Under the pieces are notes generated by a model. It was not told the origin of the DNA. It made no database searches and worked only from the letters and a program-made list of their open reading frames with translations. From an uncultured Bacteroidota bacterium (GTDB lineage: Bacteria; Bacteroidota; Bacteroidia; Bacteroidales; UBA932), in NCBI GenBank assembly GCA_937901965.1, contig CALGSW010000002.1:186001-250000 (forward strand): a DNA stretch of 64,000 bases. Direction: 5' to 3'. Below, in pieces: positions 8,321 through 17,505 of this stretch; within the stretch, counting starts at the first letter, position 1; each line of letters opens with the position of its first letter. Both the position numbers and the translations under genes were made by a program.

Positions 8321-9332
8321 GCAGCAAATTGCCCGCAATAGTATCCAACAGATCTCCATTATGGTCAATATAATGCTGGGCGGCATTTACAAGCTCCTGA
8401 ATATTTTTTTCGCTTGCCCTGTCCATATCAACATCTGCATTAAGCAGCGAAGGTTCAATTCTGAAATAATTTTTAGGACAACCTACAGTTTTGCATACTT
8501 GCTTAACCTGATAGTCAACAGTCTCTGCTACAGATGAAAGCATAATATCAAGAATGGGGCTTAGCCAGCCGATATAGCCAAACCTTCTAACCCTGTCGTA
8601 AGGATATGACCGGTCAGCCTTACCGGTGCCTGCAGAGACCATCATGAAATTCTTCAGCGACTCATCCGGCCACAGTTTTATTGCCTCAACCAGTGCGCAC
8701 ATAGATGGATTATTCGCATAAATACCTCCATCAACAAGATTTCTGAATGGTATATTGTCGGCTGAGACACCCTCGGTCTTTAAATTGGCTGAGCTCATAG
8801 GGTAGACCTTTGCCGGTGAAAAATATGTAGGTGCCGCCGATGTGGCACGGACAATGTCGCATAGTCTGTAATCTGCCAGACTGCCATATTTTCCTGTGTC
8901 ACTCTTAGTGAATAGCATGGCCTTTCTTGATGTCATTTCGTAAGATGTAATAAGACAATCTTTTGCAACTTCCGATATTGTTGTCTCCCCCAAAATCTTT
9001 TGTGCAAAGTCAAAAAGGGCATCCTCTTTGTATCTGCTGGAGAAGAGTCCAAATCCCGAGGTGAGCTTATAGGCAAAGCTTCTGTGAAAGAGCTTAGGCC
9101 CCAGTTCACGGTAAAACTCAAGGATCTGAGCTCCTGTATAACGTTTGGGAGATAGATAGAGAATTGCGAGAATACCACCCGTAGAGGTGCCGGCAAGGAG
9201 ATCAAAACAATCGGCAAGCCTGAGTTCCCGATTTCCCGATAAGACTCTCAGCCGCTCCTCCAGATTGGCAAGGATTGCAGCAGGAATTACACCGCGAATC
9301 CCGCCTCCGTCAATGGTGAGTATAGTTTTCAT
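8313..9332 (-). CDS. Patatin-like phospholipase
   Basis: 339 residues with a complete patatin catalytic core. The oxyanion-hole motif GGGIRG is at 9-14, nucleophile Ser50 is in GTSTGG, and catalytic Asp201 is in DGGIYANNP. Proteins of this family hydrolyse acyl esters of phospholipids or neutral lipids. There is no signal peptide or TM segment, so a cytoplasmic or peripheral membrane location is likely. Some patatins act in CBASS anti-phage systems, but no cyclic-nucleotide synthase or other CBASS partner is nearby, so I do not claim that role. The start at 9332 gives the conserved MKTILTIDGGG N terminus. The gene diverges from ferritin. Confidence 0.88.
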   Translation of the reverse strand: MKTILTIDGGGIRGVIPAAILANLEERLRVLSGNRELRLADCFDLLAGTSTGGILAILYLSPKRYTGAQILEFYRELGPKLFHRSFAYKLTSGFGLFSSRYKEDALFDFAQKILGETTISEVAKDCLITSYEMTSRKAMLFTKSDTGKYGSLADYRLCDIVRATSAAPTYFSPAKVYPMSSANLKTEGVSADNIPFRNLVDGGIYANNPSMCALVEAIKLWPDESLKNFMMVSAGTGKADRSYPYDRVRRFGYIGWLSPILDIMLSSVAETVDYQVKQVCKTVGCPKNYFRIEPSLLNADVDMDRASEKNIQELVNAAQHYIDHNGDLLDTIAGNLLHK

Positions 9333-9369
9333 TTCTGAATGAGTATTTTTTATCTATTAATTGATAGAA

Positions 9370-9397
9370 CAAATATATCAACCTGTCTTAACCCAAA
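9370..9397 (-). promoter_or_regulatory. Candidate promoter of the patatin-like gene
   Basis: On the minus strand a TATATTTG box (9370-9377) matches the Bacteroidota -7 consensus TAnnTTTG. A TTTG (9394-9397) lies upstream with 16 bp between, slightly short of the usual 19-21. The predicted leader is about 30 nt. Confidence 0.4.
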
Positions 9398-9490
9398 TGT
9401 AACAAAAAATGATTAACTTAGCGAGACAATTCTTACTGAATGTGCTTGATTATTAACTGAGAAAAAATATAAACTAAAAATAGAAACAAA

Positions 9491-10006
9491 ATGAAATTCA
9501 ACAAAAAAGTAGAGGAGATCCTCAATAAACAGGTAAATGCAGAATTCTGGTCTGCATTCATGTATCTCTCAATGTCTGCCTGGTTTGAAAATCAAGGTCT
9601 TAAAGGGATGGCAAACTGGATGAAAGTTCAGTATCTTGAAGAGACTTCACATGCTATGAAGATTTACGACTTCATCATCAGCCGTGGCGGTAAGGCAAAA
9701 CTTGCAGCTATTGATGCCGTTCCTACAGAATGGAAGGGTATAACTGAGGTTTTTGAAGAGACCTACAAGCACGAGTGCAAAGTGACCGAAATGATCCACA
9801 ACTGCTACAACGTAGCCGCCACAGAAAAAGACCATGCTACAACAAACATGCTTCAGTGGTTTATAGACGAGCAGGTTGAAGAGGAGCAAAACGTACTTGA
9901 GATACTTGACCAGCTAAAACTAATCGGTGACGAAGGACAGGGCGTATTCATGCTCAACAAAGAGCTCGCCACCAGAGTTTTTGTTGATGCAACCAAAACC
10001 GCATAA
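9491..10006 (+). CDS. ftnA: Ferritin (non-haem iron storage protein)
   Basis: 171 residues, the size of bacterial FtnA-type ferritins. It forms a 24-subunit shell that oxidises Fe(II) and stores it as mineral in the cytoplasm. Ferroxidase-centre residues are visible: Glu18 in NAEFWSAFMYLS, Tyr25, the Glu50-Glu51/His54 set in YLEETSHAMK, and the later E-x-x-E region QWFIDEQVEEEQNV. No haem-ligating Met-based bacterioferritin pattern is seen. The gene stands alone and is followed by a strong intrinsic terminator. Confidence 0.96.
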   Translation: MKFNKKVEEILNKQVNAEFWSAFMYLSMSAWFENQGLKGMANWMKVQYLEETSHAMKIYDFIISRGGKAKLAAIDAVPTEWKGITEVFEETYKHECKVTEMIHNCYNVAATEKDHATTNMLQWFIDEQVEEEQNVLEILDQLKLIGDEGQGVFMLNKELATRVFVDATKTA

Positions 10007-10052
10007 CTATCTGTGTTTCAGATCGCGTAAATTCATGTGTTTTAAATAGTTG

Positions 10053-10083
10053 AGGCTATCCGGAAACGGGTGGCCTTTTTTTT
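10053..10083 (+). terminator. Intrinsic terminator of ferritin
   Basis: A 10-bp stem (AGGCTATCCG / CGGGTGGCCT, with two G-U pairs) closes a GAAA tetraloop and is followed by a run of eight T. It sits about 45 bp after the ferritin stop. Confidence 0.9.
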
Positions 10084-10089
10084 GTGCGG

Positions 10090-10440
10090 GCGTGGGTGGG
10101 ACGAACCTCCATTGAGTTGATTTTTAAGGTGCTGCAAAATATAATTCACACAATATCAATAAATTGCGTTTTGCAATTCTGTCATTACGAGGCCTGTGGA
10201 GGTTCGTCCCACCCAACACCGCAACCTCTCAACCCAGAAGTCTGGCCAAAGGCCGTATAAACCGCGCAGCACCATTATAATCTGCGGAAGGCGATGTGCT
10301 CCGCAAGTCTGCGCTAGACAAACTCTACCCGCACGGCTGTAATAATCAGATTAAGAGATAAATAACACTTTACCCGAGGGATCACCCCTCGGATAAAGTG
10401 TCAAATCACACACAATTAGCAAGTTACAGCCGCCCGTGCT
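10090..10440 (+). repeat. Composite interspersed repeat, copy 1
   Basis: Module A (10090-10214) is an inverted-repeat element. It opens with GTGGGACGAACCTCC and closes with GGAGGTTCGTCCCACCC around an AT-rich centre. A variable middle follows, then the palindromic module B (10366-10402, exactly 37 bp: ACACTTTACCCGAGGG and CCCTCGGATAAAGTGT around a short loop). Module B is itself enclosed by a second inverted repeat, GCACGGCTGTAA (10332-10343) against TTACAGCCGCCCGTGC (10425-10440). The same order of modules recurs at 27.7, 30.7 and 39.2 kb. Module B's two arms differ from other copies by paired changes, which suggests a selected RNA or cruciform structure. Confidence 0.85.
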
Positions 10441-10452
10441 TCACTATTTCTG

Positions 10453-10642
10453 GCAGAACTTACCGCATCCCCTTTCACAGAGTAGTCCGCATAAACTGAA
10501 GGAGTCTCCGCCACAGCGAACGAAGAGAGCGAGGAGGAAAAACTCCGGAAGTTATGCGGACTACTCTGTGAATGCAGTAAGATTGCCAGATGTAAACTGA
10601 AGGAGTCTCCGCCACAGCGAACGAAGAGAGCGAGGAGGAAAA
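10453..10642. repeat. Hairpin repeat with two copies of a 49-bp core
   Basis: Two nearly identical 49-bp cores (10493-10541 and 10594-10642), each beginning AAACTGAAGGAGTCTCCGCC, lie in tandem. The second ends a few bases before the sucD stop. The first is enclosed by a 23-bp inverted repeat, 10474-10497 against 10550-10572 (CAGAGTAGTCCGCAT / ATGCGGACTACTCTG). The same core appears in inverted orientation at 17.5-17.7 kb. No coding function is evident, and open frames across it are artefacts. Confidence 0.85.
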
Positions 10643-10646
10643 CCCC

Positions 10647-11513
10647 CTACACCACCGCCTTGAGTTTAGCAGGAATCTCAGCGGGCTCGTTGACGACAAC
10701 AACGCCGGCGGCCTCAAGGGCGGCGATTTTCTCTTTTGCTGAGCCGGTGCCGCTGGAGATGATGGCTCCGGCATGGCCCATACGTTTGTCCGCAGGGGCG
10801 GTACGGCCGGCGATAAAGGAGAAGACAGGTTTGGTTACATGCTCTTTAATGAAGGCTGCAGCTCTCTCTTCGGCATCACCACCTATCTCGCCAATCATCA
10901 CTATTGAATCTGTATCAGGATCACCCTGAAACATTTGAAGGAGATCAATAAAATAGAGACCTGCTACCGGATCTCCTCCGATTCCCACGGCTGTTGACTG
11001 TCCGATTCCGGCCCGGGTCAGGTTATATACAACCTCGTAGGTGAGGGTTCCGCTTCTGGATATGACACCTGTTCTTCCAGGTGTGAAGATGTTGCCGGGC
11101 ATAATACCTACAAGGGATTTACCAGGTGAGATTAGTCCGGGGCAGTTTGGCCCGATAATTCTTGCACCCAGTGCCGTGGCGTAGTGGCGTGCAGCTATAA
11201 AGTCAAGGGTAGGTACCCCCTCGGTAATTACAATAATAAGTTTGATTCCCCCGTCGGCAGCCTCCATAACGGCATCCTTCACAAACGGGGCAGGAACAAA
11301 AATTATGGAGGTATCTGCCGATGTCTCTTTGACTGCCTGTGAAACTGTGTTAAAAACCGGGAATCCGTCGTGAACTGTTCCCCCTTTACCGGGAGAGGTA
11401 CCGCCCACAATGCGTGTGCCGTACTCCCTCATTTTTGATGCGTGAAAACCGCCATCCCTGCCGGTAATCCCCTGCACCATGACCTTGCTGCTTTTATCTA
11501 ATAGTATACTCAT
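10647..11513 (-). CDS. sucD: Succinate-CoA ligase, alpha subunit
   Basis: 288 residues, full length. With SucC it interconverts succinyl-CoA and succinate with ADP or GDP phosphorylation in the TCA or reductive branch. The CoA-binding Rossmann region contains VQGITGRDGGFHA. The conserved GPNCPG segment is at 121-126 and the phospho-histidine is His247 in RMGHAGAI. It follows sucC by about 30 bp, which is unusual only in reading order (beta first, alpha second), the normal order for sucCD. The 3' end abuts a copy of the 49-bp hairpin core. Confidence 0.97.
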   Translation of the reverse strand: MSILLDKSSKVMVQGITGRDGGFHASKMREYGTRIVGGTSPGKGGTVHDGFPVFNTVSQAVKETSADTSIIFVPAPFVKDAVMEAADGGIKLIIVITEGVPTLDFIAARHYATALGARIIGPNCPGLISPGKSLVGIMPGNIFTPGRTGVISRSGTLTYEVVYNLTRAGIGQSTAVGIGGDPVAGLYFIDLLQMFQGDPDTDSIVMIGEIGGDAEERAAAFIKEHVTKPVFSFIAGRTAPADKRMGHAGAIISSGTGSAKEKIAALEAAGVVVVNEPAEIPAKLKAVV

Positions 11514-11543
11514 TTGTAAATGCTTCTAAATATTAATAAACGT

Positions 11544-12674
11544 TTAAACAAGTGCCACTGCCTTCTGTATCGCCTCTCCCATAGTCTCTGCCGAATGGAA
11601 CGGAGTTCCCTCAAGCAGCGCTCGTCCCTCTTTTTCATTGGTACCGGTAAGGCGGATGACAATAGGAATATCCGTTTTGATTTCGTTAAAGGCAGTGATG
11701 AGGCCGCGGGCAACATCGTCACACCTGGTAATACCGCCAAATATGTTTATCAGCACCACCTTCACCTCTTTGTCAGAGAGAAGCAGCTTCATCGCCTCAA
11801 TAACCTTGCGAGGGTTTGAGCTACCGCCGATGTCAAGGAAATTTGCTGGTTTTCCTCCGTAGAGTTTTATAAGGTCCATTGTGGCCATTGCCAGTCCGGC
11901 TCCGTTTACCATACAGCCAATCTCCCCGCCAAGGTGTACAAAGCTGAATCCGTTTGCTTTAGCCTCAAGCTCTCTCTTCTCCTCCTCGTCAGGCTCAAAC
12001 AGAGCCTCAATCTCTGGCTGACGGAAGAGTGCATTGTCATCAAAATTCAGTTTTGCATCAAGGGCAATCAATCTGCCTTCAGTAGTGACTACCAGCGGAT
12101 TCACCTCAACAAGCGAAGCATCCGTGGTTACCATGAGTTTGTATAGATTCCGGATTAAATCCTTCCCCTGCATAACAAGCTGCCAGTCATCAAACAACAT
12201 GGATGCAGCCTTTTTAGCAAGGAAATCGGGAATACCCACAAACGGGAAGATGGGAATTTTATAAATCTTTTCCGGAGTTTTGGCGGCAACCTCCTCAATC
12301 TCAACACCCCCCTCACGACTGAGAATCATTACCACACTTTTGGCATTTCTGTCAACCGCAAAACTGAAATAGTACTCAGCAGCAATATCCACCGCCTCAG
12401 CCACCATAACCCTGTCTACAACAAGCCCCTTAATCTCCATTCCCAGGATGGACTCAGCTGCTGCGGCAATCTCACCGGCATTGTTTCCCAATTTTATACC
12501 GCCGGCTTTTCCACGGCCGCCTGTGAGGACCTGAGCCTTTACCACAGCCCTTTTCAGCCCCAGTTCACCATAAGCAGAGAGCGCCTCCTGAACGCTTCTG
12601 CACACTACACCCTTAACAGTGGGAATACCCATCTTGTCAAAGAGCTCCTTACCTTGATATTCGTGAATCTTCAT
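11544..12674 (-). CDS. sucC: Succinate-CoA ligase, beta subunit
   Basis: 376 residues. The N-terminal ATP-grasp domain begins with MKIHEYQGKELF, the canonical SucC start, and contains AVVKAQVLTGGRGKAGG for nucleotide binding and VEVNPLVV for Mg2+ binding. The C-terminal CoA-ligase domain contains GGSSNPRKV and NIFGGITRCD. It forms the active enzyme with SucD encoded downstream. A TATCTTTA sequence about 20 bp upstream on the minus strand is a near match to the -7 box. Co-transcription from the MFS gene (gap about 42 bp) is possible but not required. Confidence 0.97.
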   Translation of the reverse strand: MKIHEYQGKELFDKMGIPTVKGVVCRSVQEALSAYGELGLKRAVVKAQVLTGGRGKAGGIKLGNNAGEIAAAAESILGMEIKGLVVDRVMVAEAVDIAAEYYFSFAVDRNAKSVVMILSREGGVEIEEVAAKTPEKIYKIPIFPFVGIPDFLAKKAASMLFDDWQLVMQGKDLIRNLYKLMVTTDASLVEVNPLVVTTEGRLIALDAKLNFDDNALFRQPEIEALFEPDEEEKRELEAKANGFSFVHLGGEIGCMVNGAGLAMATMDLIKLYGGKPANFLDIGGSSNPRKVIEAMKLLLSDKEVKVVLINIFGGITRCDDVARGLITAFNEIKTDIPIVIRLTGTNEKEGRALLEGTPFHSAETMGEAIQKAVALV

Positions 12675-12716
12675 AAGCTTCTATTTACCTATAAAGATAG
12701 TATAATTTCTGAATTA

Positions 12717-13961
12717 TTAAGCCTTTGCAAACTCTCTTATTTGAGGCATCAAACCCGATATTATCCCAATCAGCATCAGCATCACCCCTCCCATAATAAA
12801 GGCATTGGTGACGCCTATAGAATCGGCAATAAACCCGGTTGCCATAAGTGAGAACATGGCAGGAATCATAATGAGACTATTGTGTATGGAGAAGATTCTC
12901 CCAAGCACGGAACTGTCAAGAGAGCTCTGCAGTACTACAGAAAACGCTCCCCAGAAAATTGCCCCGGCAATTCCTCCGATGAATGTGAAAATCACAAAAT
13001 AGTGGTACCCTCCGGCAGGTAGAAAGCCGGATAGCGCAAAAGTAGCACCAAGAATTATGTACATTGCATTGATGAGCATCACCTTGTTGAACTTGAAACG
13101 CTCCAGACTCATCAGCCCTCCACCCGCAAGCATCCCCACACCCCAGGAGACCTCAACAACACTCATCATATAAGTATCACCCGCAAAATGTTCAAGAGTC
13201 ATAAGCGGAAAAAGAGTTGAGACAGGAACCATGGCGAGACTTGCAAAGACTGTAAAAATAAACATCCACATCAGCCCCGGTCTCAGACGAATCTCATGCA
13301 TTGCAACCCCCATCTCGTGTATAAACCTTTTTATCTCTTCACTCTCCTTATGCACCACTGCTCCCTTTTCCGGATTAGGAATCTTTACAAAGAGCAGAGA
13401 GGAACTGGCAACAGCAGCACCAAACACATCAAAAAGAAGAACCCATACGATATTCAGATTGGCAACAAACAGCGCAGCAAGGGCAGGGGCTGCAATAGTG
13501 CTCATAGAGAAAATCATATTGTTGACACCTGCCACTTTCATAAGCTTCTCCTTGGGGGCAAGAAGCGGAATGGAGGCCTCAAGGGCAGGCATGTGGAAAG
13601 AGCTCCCTATTGACCTCAGAGCTAGTAGTGCATAGAGTATGCCCACGCTCACCTCTCCGTGTCCCATCTGGAATATTCCCGCCATAACAAGAGTCATCAG
13701 AGCAATATAGAGGTCTGCAATAATCATGGTTCTCTTCCTGTTCCACCTGTCCACCAGGACACCCGTAAAGAGGCCTAAAACAAGCTGAGGAAGTAAAGAT
13801 GCAATAGTTGCAAATGCAAGAACCTCTGCCGAGCCGGTCTTTATGCTCAGCCAAAAGATTACTGCAAAGCTTACCATGCTGCTGCTCAGGGTAGAGAAAA
13901 GCTGCCCCGTCCAGATAAATGCAAATGTTCTCCTCCAACTATTTTCACTATTCTCCATCAC
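12717..13961 (-). CDS. MFS transporter, MFS_3/enterobactin-exporter-like
   Basis: 414 residues with about 12 hydrophobic helices. The loop after TM2 has the MFS motif GVLVDRWNRKR (D-R-x-x-R-R type), and the repeated half-structure is clear. The overall pattern (FAFIWTGQLFSTLSSSMVSFAVIFW) resembles the MFS_3 group of drug or siderophore exporters, so substrate export across the inner membrane is the likely role. The substrate cannot be told from sequence. Its start lies about 87 bp from the ATG of the divergent 1149-residue gene, so the two may share a control region. Confidence 0.85.
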   Translation of the reverse strand: MMENSENSWRRTFAFIWTGQLFSTLSSSMVSFAVIFWLSIKTGSAEVLAFATIASLLPQLVLGLFTGVLVDRWNRKRTMIIADLYIALMTLVMAGIFQMGHGEVSVGILYALLALRSIGSSFHMPALEASIPLLAPKEKLMKVAGVNNMIFSMSTIAAPALAALFVANLNIVWVLLFDVFGAAVASSSLLFVKIPNPEKGAVVHKESEEIKRFIHEMGVAMHEIRLRPGLMWMFIFTVFASLAMVPVSTLFPLMTLEHFAGDTYMMSVVEVSWGVGMLAGGGLMSLERFKFNKVMLINAMYIILGATFALSGFLPAGGYHYFVIFTFIGGIAGAIFWGAFSVVLQSSLDSSVLGRIFSIHNSLIMIPAMFSLMATGFIADSIGVTNAFIMGGVMLMLIGIISGLMPQIREFAKA

Positions 13962-13969
13962 TCAAATTT

Positions 13970-14004
13970 TTTGCGACCGCTAATATAATAAATAACTATT
14001 TTTG
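13970..14004 (+). promoter_or_regulatory. Candidate promoter of the 1149-residue gene
   Basis: TTTG at 13970-13973 and TATTTTTG at 13997-14004 resemble the Bacteroidota -33 and -7 elements. The 23-bp spacing is a little long. It lies 44 bp before the chosen ATG and falls in the divergent region shared with the MFS gene. Confidence 0.4.
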
Positions 14005-14047
14005 GAACCATTTTTGCATTAATTATGGCGACTTAATACGACTCCAA

Positions 14048-17000
14048 ATGAATAAAGAGCTAAGATCACTGGGTTTTTTTGAAAACTCCAGACAAAACTC
14101 AAAAGAGTATATACATCAGTACATTAAACTCAGACTTGAGGCACTGGGCCTTGTAGACGGAGATTTTGAAGAGGAGGCTGCAGACGGATTTCTGGACCTG
14201 GCAAAATCTCTGATTATTAACTACAGGGAGAGAGAGAGACAGTTCAAAAACTACCTCTGCCCTGCAGACCAGAGGATACAGGATTTTATAAACAGCTATT
14301 TTAAAGGTGCCGGTGCTCCGGAGATAAATATACCATCATTTACATTCACTCTTGATTTTTACGGTATTGCCAGAGAACTATCAATCCCTGAGAAGAGAGA
14401 CGAATACTCATCGGAGTATCTGACATCATACAGGGTGAAGCAGGGAATTCTTCACAATCCCCGCAATGACAGACGCACCACAAAAGGTGTTTTTCATATA
14501 GCCGAGGGCGGACTCCCCATCCCGGACGATAAAAAGGCAGTACCTCTGAAAACTGCTGCACTTCTGTTGCAGAGAGCGACCATGATAGAGGGCGATATCT
14601 TCAACCTCCCGTTCACTGAGGATTGTAACAAGAAGGCTCAGATTTTTGTATCACTGCTTCTGAGACCAAAAGTAAGCCCTGAGGTGACAGGTATCTCTCC
14701 AAGAAAAAGGATGGAGGTAAGGTTTTTTGCACCAGGCTCACTTGTATCAAACCTTGACTTTGTAGAGTCAATCTTTGGTAACGGAGGATCTCCATACCAC
14801 ATCTCAAACGACGCAGGTCTGGACTACGAAAACTGGAGCGGACACACAGGCTGTATCATCCTTGCACCACAGCTTACCAAACTCACAAAAAAAGAGGTGG
14901 GACTTCCCCATATTTCAAAGGCAACAGAGAGGCAAAAAAGAGATGGAATGTGCTGGGAGAGAGAAGAGGAGCTGTATAACGACGGGTCGGCCTTTAAACT
15001 GACCATGCGCACAGATGAGGGGGTAATTGTAACGGTAATTGCCGATAACTACTTTGGATACTCAAAGAAGGAGATAAAGACCTTCATCTCATATGCTGCC
15101 AACCTTATGGGAAATGCCGAGGAGGAGCATGCAGGAGGTGCACTGATTTTCCCTTCATACAACCAGGGTGAGGGTCAGATTACAAAAGCCGAGAATTTTA
15201 ATAAAACCCTTGAGGATACAGCCAAGTTATTTCCGGAAATAATTGACATGAAACCGGAGGGTTACGGAGTAGACAAAAACTACTCAGATATCTTCTATGT
15301 TCCTGAACTTTCGCGGTTTGACATTAAATCACAGCGAGTTTCATGGAAGAGGGGAAAGGGTGGAGAGGAGAGCATAAAACTGCTTCCAAACAAAACATAC
15401 ATTCTGCCTAACGGCCACAAATACAGAATGGAGAAGGCAGCCGGAACCCTTAATTACCGCCTGGTTGAGACAAATGCCGAGGGGGTGTTTATCCATAAGC
15501 CCTGCACTGTATCAGGAGGGGGTAAATCGGAAATATCCAAATCAATTGAAGATTCAATTATTTCAGGCTCATTCTTTATAAAGGATTTTGAGAGCGACTT
15601 CAGACAGGTAGAAGAGATAATCAATTATAATTACTTCTCACGCTTTAAAGATCCCTCAAAAGGGAAAAAGATAAGCCGAAGCTTCCTCAGCAGCAAACGT
15701 TCAATGGGGTCGGCAATAAAAATGCTCACTCCTTCACACGAATTCACAGAAGAGTATAACAAGTGGCTGGAGTCTATTCCACAGTACATTAAAGGTATAG
15801 CTTTTATTGTCAAGAGATTCTACAGAGAGGAGTGGGGGAGCGACTGGAGAAGCCACTTCTCGGTGGACATCCTCAACGGACAGCCCGGAAATGAGCTTAA
15901 GTACCAGAACAAAAAGATAGCAGCAAGATACCTGCGCGTGGGCTATGACGACAAAGGGGCATGGCGAACATTCAAACTGCGTCAGGATTACGTTCATGCG
16001 GACAAGATTCAGATGGAGGATGATATATCTGCATCAACAGTGGTTCCTTTAAGCTCTCTGAGCAATCTCAACCCGCTTGTTACAAACAAGAGCGTTAAGA
16101 TTCTTGAGAACTGCGAAAGCCGTTTCTTCCAGCGTCCGGACGAGGCAATAAACAGAGGCTTTGACAAAAAGGCCGAATCTGACCTGGCGTCGCCTTGCAC
16201 ATTCATATCAAATTTCCAGCCACTTACAACTGATGACGCAAAGGAGATGGTTGAGGATGTAATCAACTTTGACCTCTACACAGACCCTATGAAAAAGCTC
16301 ATTTCAGATGTGGCTGAGGGACCTGATAAACAATATTTTGTCTCATCATCAAATCCAAGAATTGTTGACGGGAAACCATCCAAAAATGTGCGTTACCTCC
16401 AGACGAGGGATGATATTATTGACCCGCGTACAAAATATATTGCTGAGACAGGCATAAGGATAGCAAGGAGCATCACAATTGACAAACCTGTATACGTTCC
16501 TGTGAATGCAGTTTTGCCGGGAAGAAGAAACAACCCTGCAGAGAAGGGTATCCGCCCGCTGGCGGTATATAATCCGCTCCACTACCAGGAGCTTCCGGAG
16601 CTGTTTATGGACTTTGTATGTTCACTCACCGGAAAGTCACCATCCACAACAGGTGCAGGCTCAGAGGGTGCACTCACAAAAGCACCTTTCAATGCACTAC
16701 TTCCTATAATTGACCTCAACAACGCCCTTGTATCATTTATACTAACAGGATACAACGGATTTACCACCCCTGCAGGCTACATCGGCCACAGATACAGGGT
16801 GGACCACGACCTCAGCCTGCTGATGCCGGAACTATGGGCGCGACTTCAGCCATTTGAGAAAGACCCTGCAAGGATGATTGCAGACGGAGAGCTGGAAAAA
16901 ATAGAGGATTTTGAGTACGAAGGAAAACCAATACCGGCGTCAATTCTGGGCTACCGTATTACTGATAAGTTTGTAAATGGTTTCTTTGGACGAGTGTTTG

Positions 17001-17497
17001 AAAATCCTAATGTAATCTTCCCGGAAGATATGCTCAAGCCTGAATTCCAGTCCATGGAGCAGTTTGCCGACGGAGTTCTTAATATTGTTGAGGCGCAGCA
17101 AAGGGTTGCCGAGTCTTATTTCCGCGATGGAAGCATAGATTCCGCCTGCCCTCCGCTCAAAGCTCTGCTGCATATAATGGCCTACGGCGAATTTGAAGGC
17201 AAGGGGCTAAACTCGCCTGACATACGCAAGATGTTCACCTACGATTATCTGGTTGAAAGCGACTGGTACAAATCCAGAATCATGCTCAAACAGCAGACCG
17301 ACATCGCCCAGATGGCCGAGCGCATCCGCTACATTGAGAAGATTCTCCGTGAAGACAAAAACCTCACCCGTGAAATGGTTGAAGACCTCACCCAGCGTCT
17401 TGAAGGTGCCAAAAGCACCCACGACTACCTCTGCTCATACGACTACGCCAAATTCCTTTACGGAACCATAGGTCGCGACAATATCAGGAGGCACTAG
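14048..17497 (+). CDS. Large conserved-looking protein of unknown function (1149 aa)
   Basis: I do not recognise this protein. The ATG at 14048 is chosen because it follows a promoter-like sequence and because the longer open frame (from 13919) runs into the MFS gene. The product has no signal peptide and no TM helix. It is soluble and charged, with long stretches of mixed alpha/beta character. Notable conserved-looking blocks are GHTGCIILAPQLTKLTKKEV, the ADNYFGYSKKEIKTFISYAA segment, GALIFPSYNQGEGQ, VSGGGKSEISKS, and FTTPAGYIGHRYRVDHDLSL near the C terminus. The C-terminal 150 residues are helical and may form a coiled coil (MAERIRYIEKILREDKNL). VSGGGKSEISKS is glycine-rich and P-loop-like in feel but is not a canonical Walker A. 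An enzyme role is plausible but unproven. Hairpin repeats flank the block from sucD to this gene. Confidence 0.8.
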   Translation: MNKELRSLGFFENSRQNSKEYIHQYIKLRLEALGLVDGDFEEEAADGFLDLAKSLIINYRERERQFKNYLCPADQRIQDFINSYFKGAGAPEINIPSFTFTLDFYGIARELSIPEKRDEYSSEYLTSYRVKQGILHNPRNDRRTTKGVFHIAEGGLPIPDDKKAVPLKTAALLLQRATMIEGDIFNLPFTEDCNKKAQIFVSLLLRPKVSPEVTGISPRKRMEVRFFAPGSLVSNLDFVESIFGNGGSPYHISNDAGLDYENWSGHTGCIILAPQLTKLTKKEVGLPHISKATERQKRDGMCWEREEELYNDGSAFKLTMRTDEGVIVTVIADNYFGYSKKEIKTFISYAANLMGNAEEEHAGGALIFPSYNQGEGQITKAENFNKTLEDTAKLFPEIIDMKPEGYGVDKNYSDIFYVPELSRFDIKSQRVSWKRGKGGEESIKLLPNKTYILPNGHKYRMEKAAGTLNYRLVETNAEGVFIHKPCTVSGGGKSEISKSIEDSIISGSFFIKDFESDFRQVEEIINYNYFSRFKDPSKGKKISRSFLSSKRSMGSAIKMLTPSHEFTEEYNKWLESIPQYIKGIAFIVKRFYREEWGSDWRSHFSVDILNGQPGNELKYQNKKIAARYLRVGYDDKGAWRTFKLRQDYVHADKIQMEDDISASTVVPLSSLSNLNPLVTNKSVKILENCESRFFQRPDEAINRGFDKKAESDLASPCTFISNFQPLTTDDAKEMVEDVINFDLYTDPMKKLISDVAEGPDKQYFVSSSNPRIVDGKPSKNVRYLQTRDDIIDPRTKYIAETGIRIARSITIDKPVYVPVNAVLPGRRNNPAEKGIRPLAVYNPLHYQELPELFMDFVCSLTGKSPSTTGAGSEGALTKAPFNALLPIIDLNNALVSFILTGYNGFTTPAGYIGHRYRVDHDLSLLMPELWARLQPFEKDPARMIADGELEKIEDFEYEGKPIPASILGYRITDKFVNGFFGRVFENPNVIFPEDMLKPEFQSMEQFADGVLNIVEAQQRVAESYFRDGSIDSACPPLKALLHIMAYGEFEGKGLNSPDIRKMFTYDYLVESDWYKSRIMLKQQTDIAQMAERIRYIEKILREDKNLTREMVEDLTQRLEGAKSTHDYLCSYDYAKFLYGTIGRDNIRRH

Positions 17498-17505
17498 GGA
17501 TGCTT

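Noticed and set aside
8313..9332. Patatin as a CBASS effector
   Set aside because: No cyclic-oligonucleotide synthase, HORMA/TRIP13 or ubiquitin-like partner is adjacent; neighbours are rfbA and ferritin.
10090..10214. Insertion sequence with a transposase
   Set aside because: The element is only about 125 bp and no transposase frame is present in any copy in the window.
10475..10774. Open frame over the hairpin repeat at the end of sucD
   Set aside because: It covers the 49-bp cores and the sucD 3' end in the wrong frame. The matching peptide at 17.5 kb is explained by the inverted copy of the same DNA repeat.
13919..14047. Upstream 43 codons of the 1149-residue frame
   Set aside because: They overlap the start of the MFS gene on the other strand and precede the likely transcription start.
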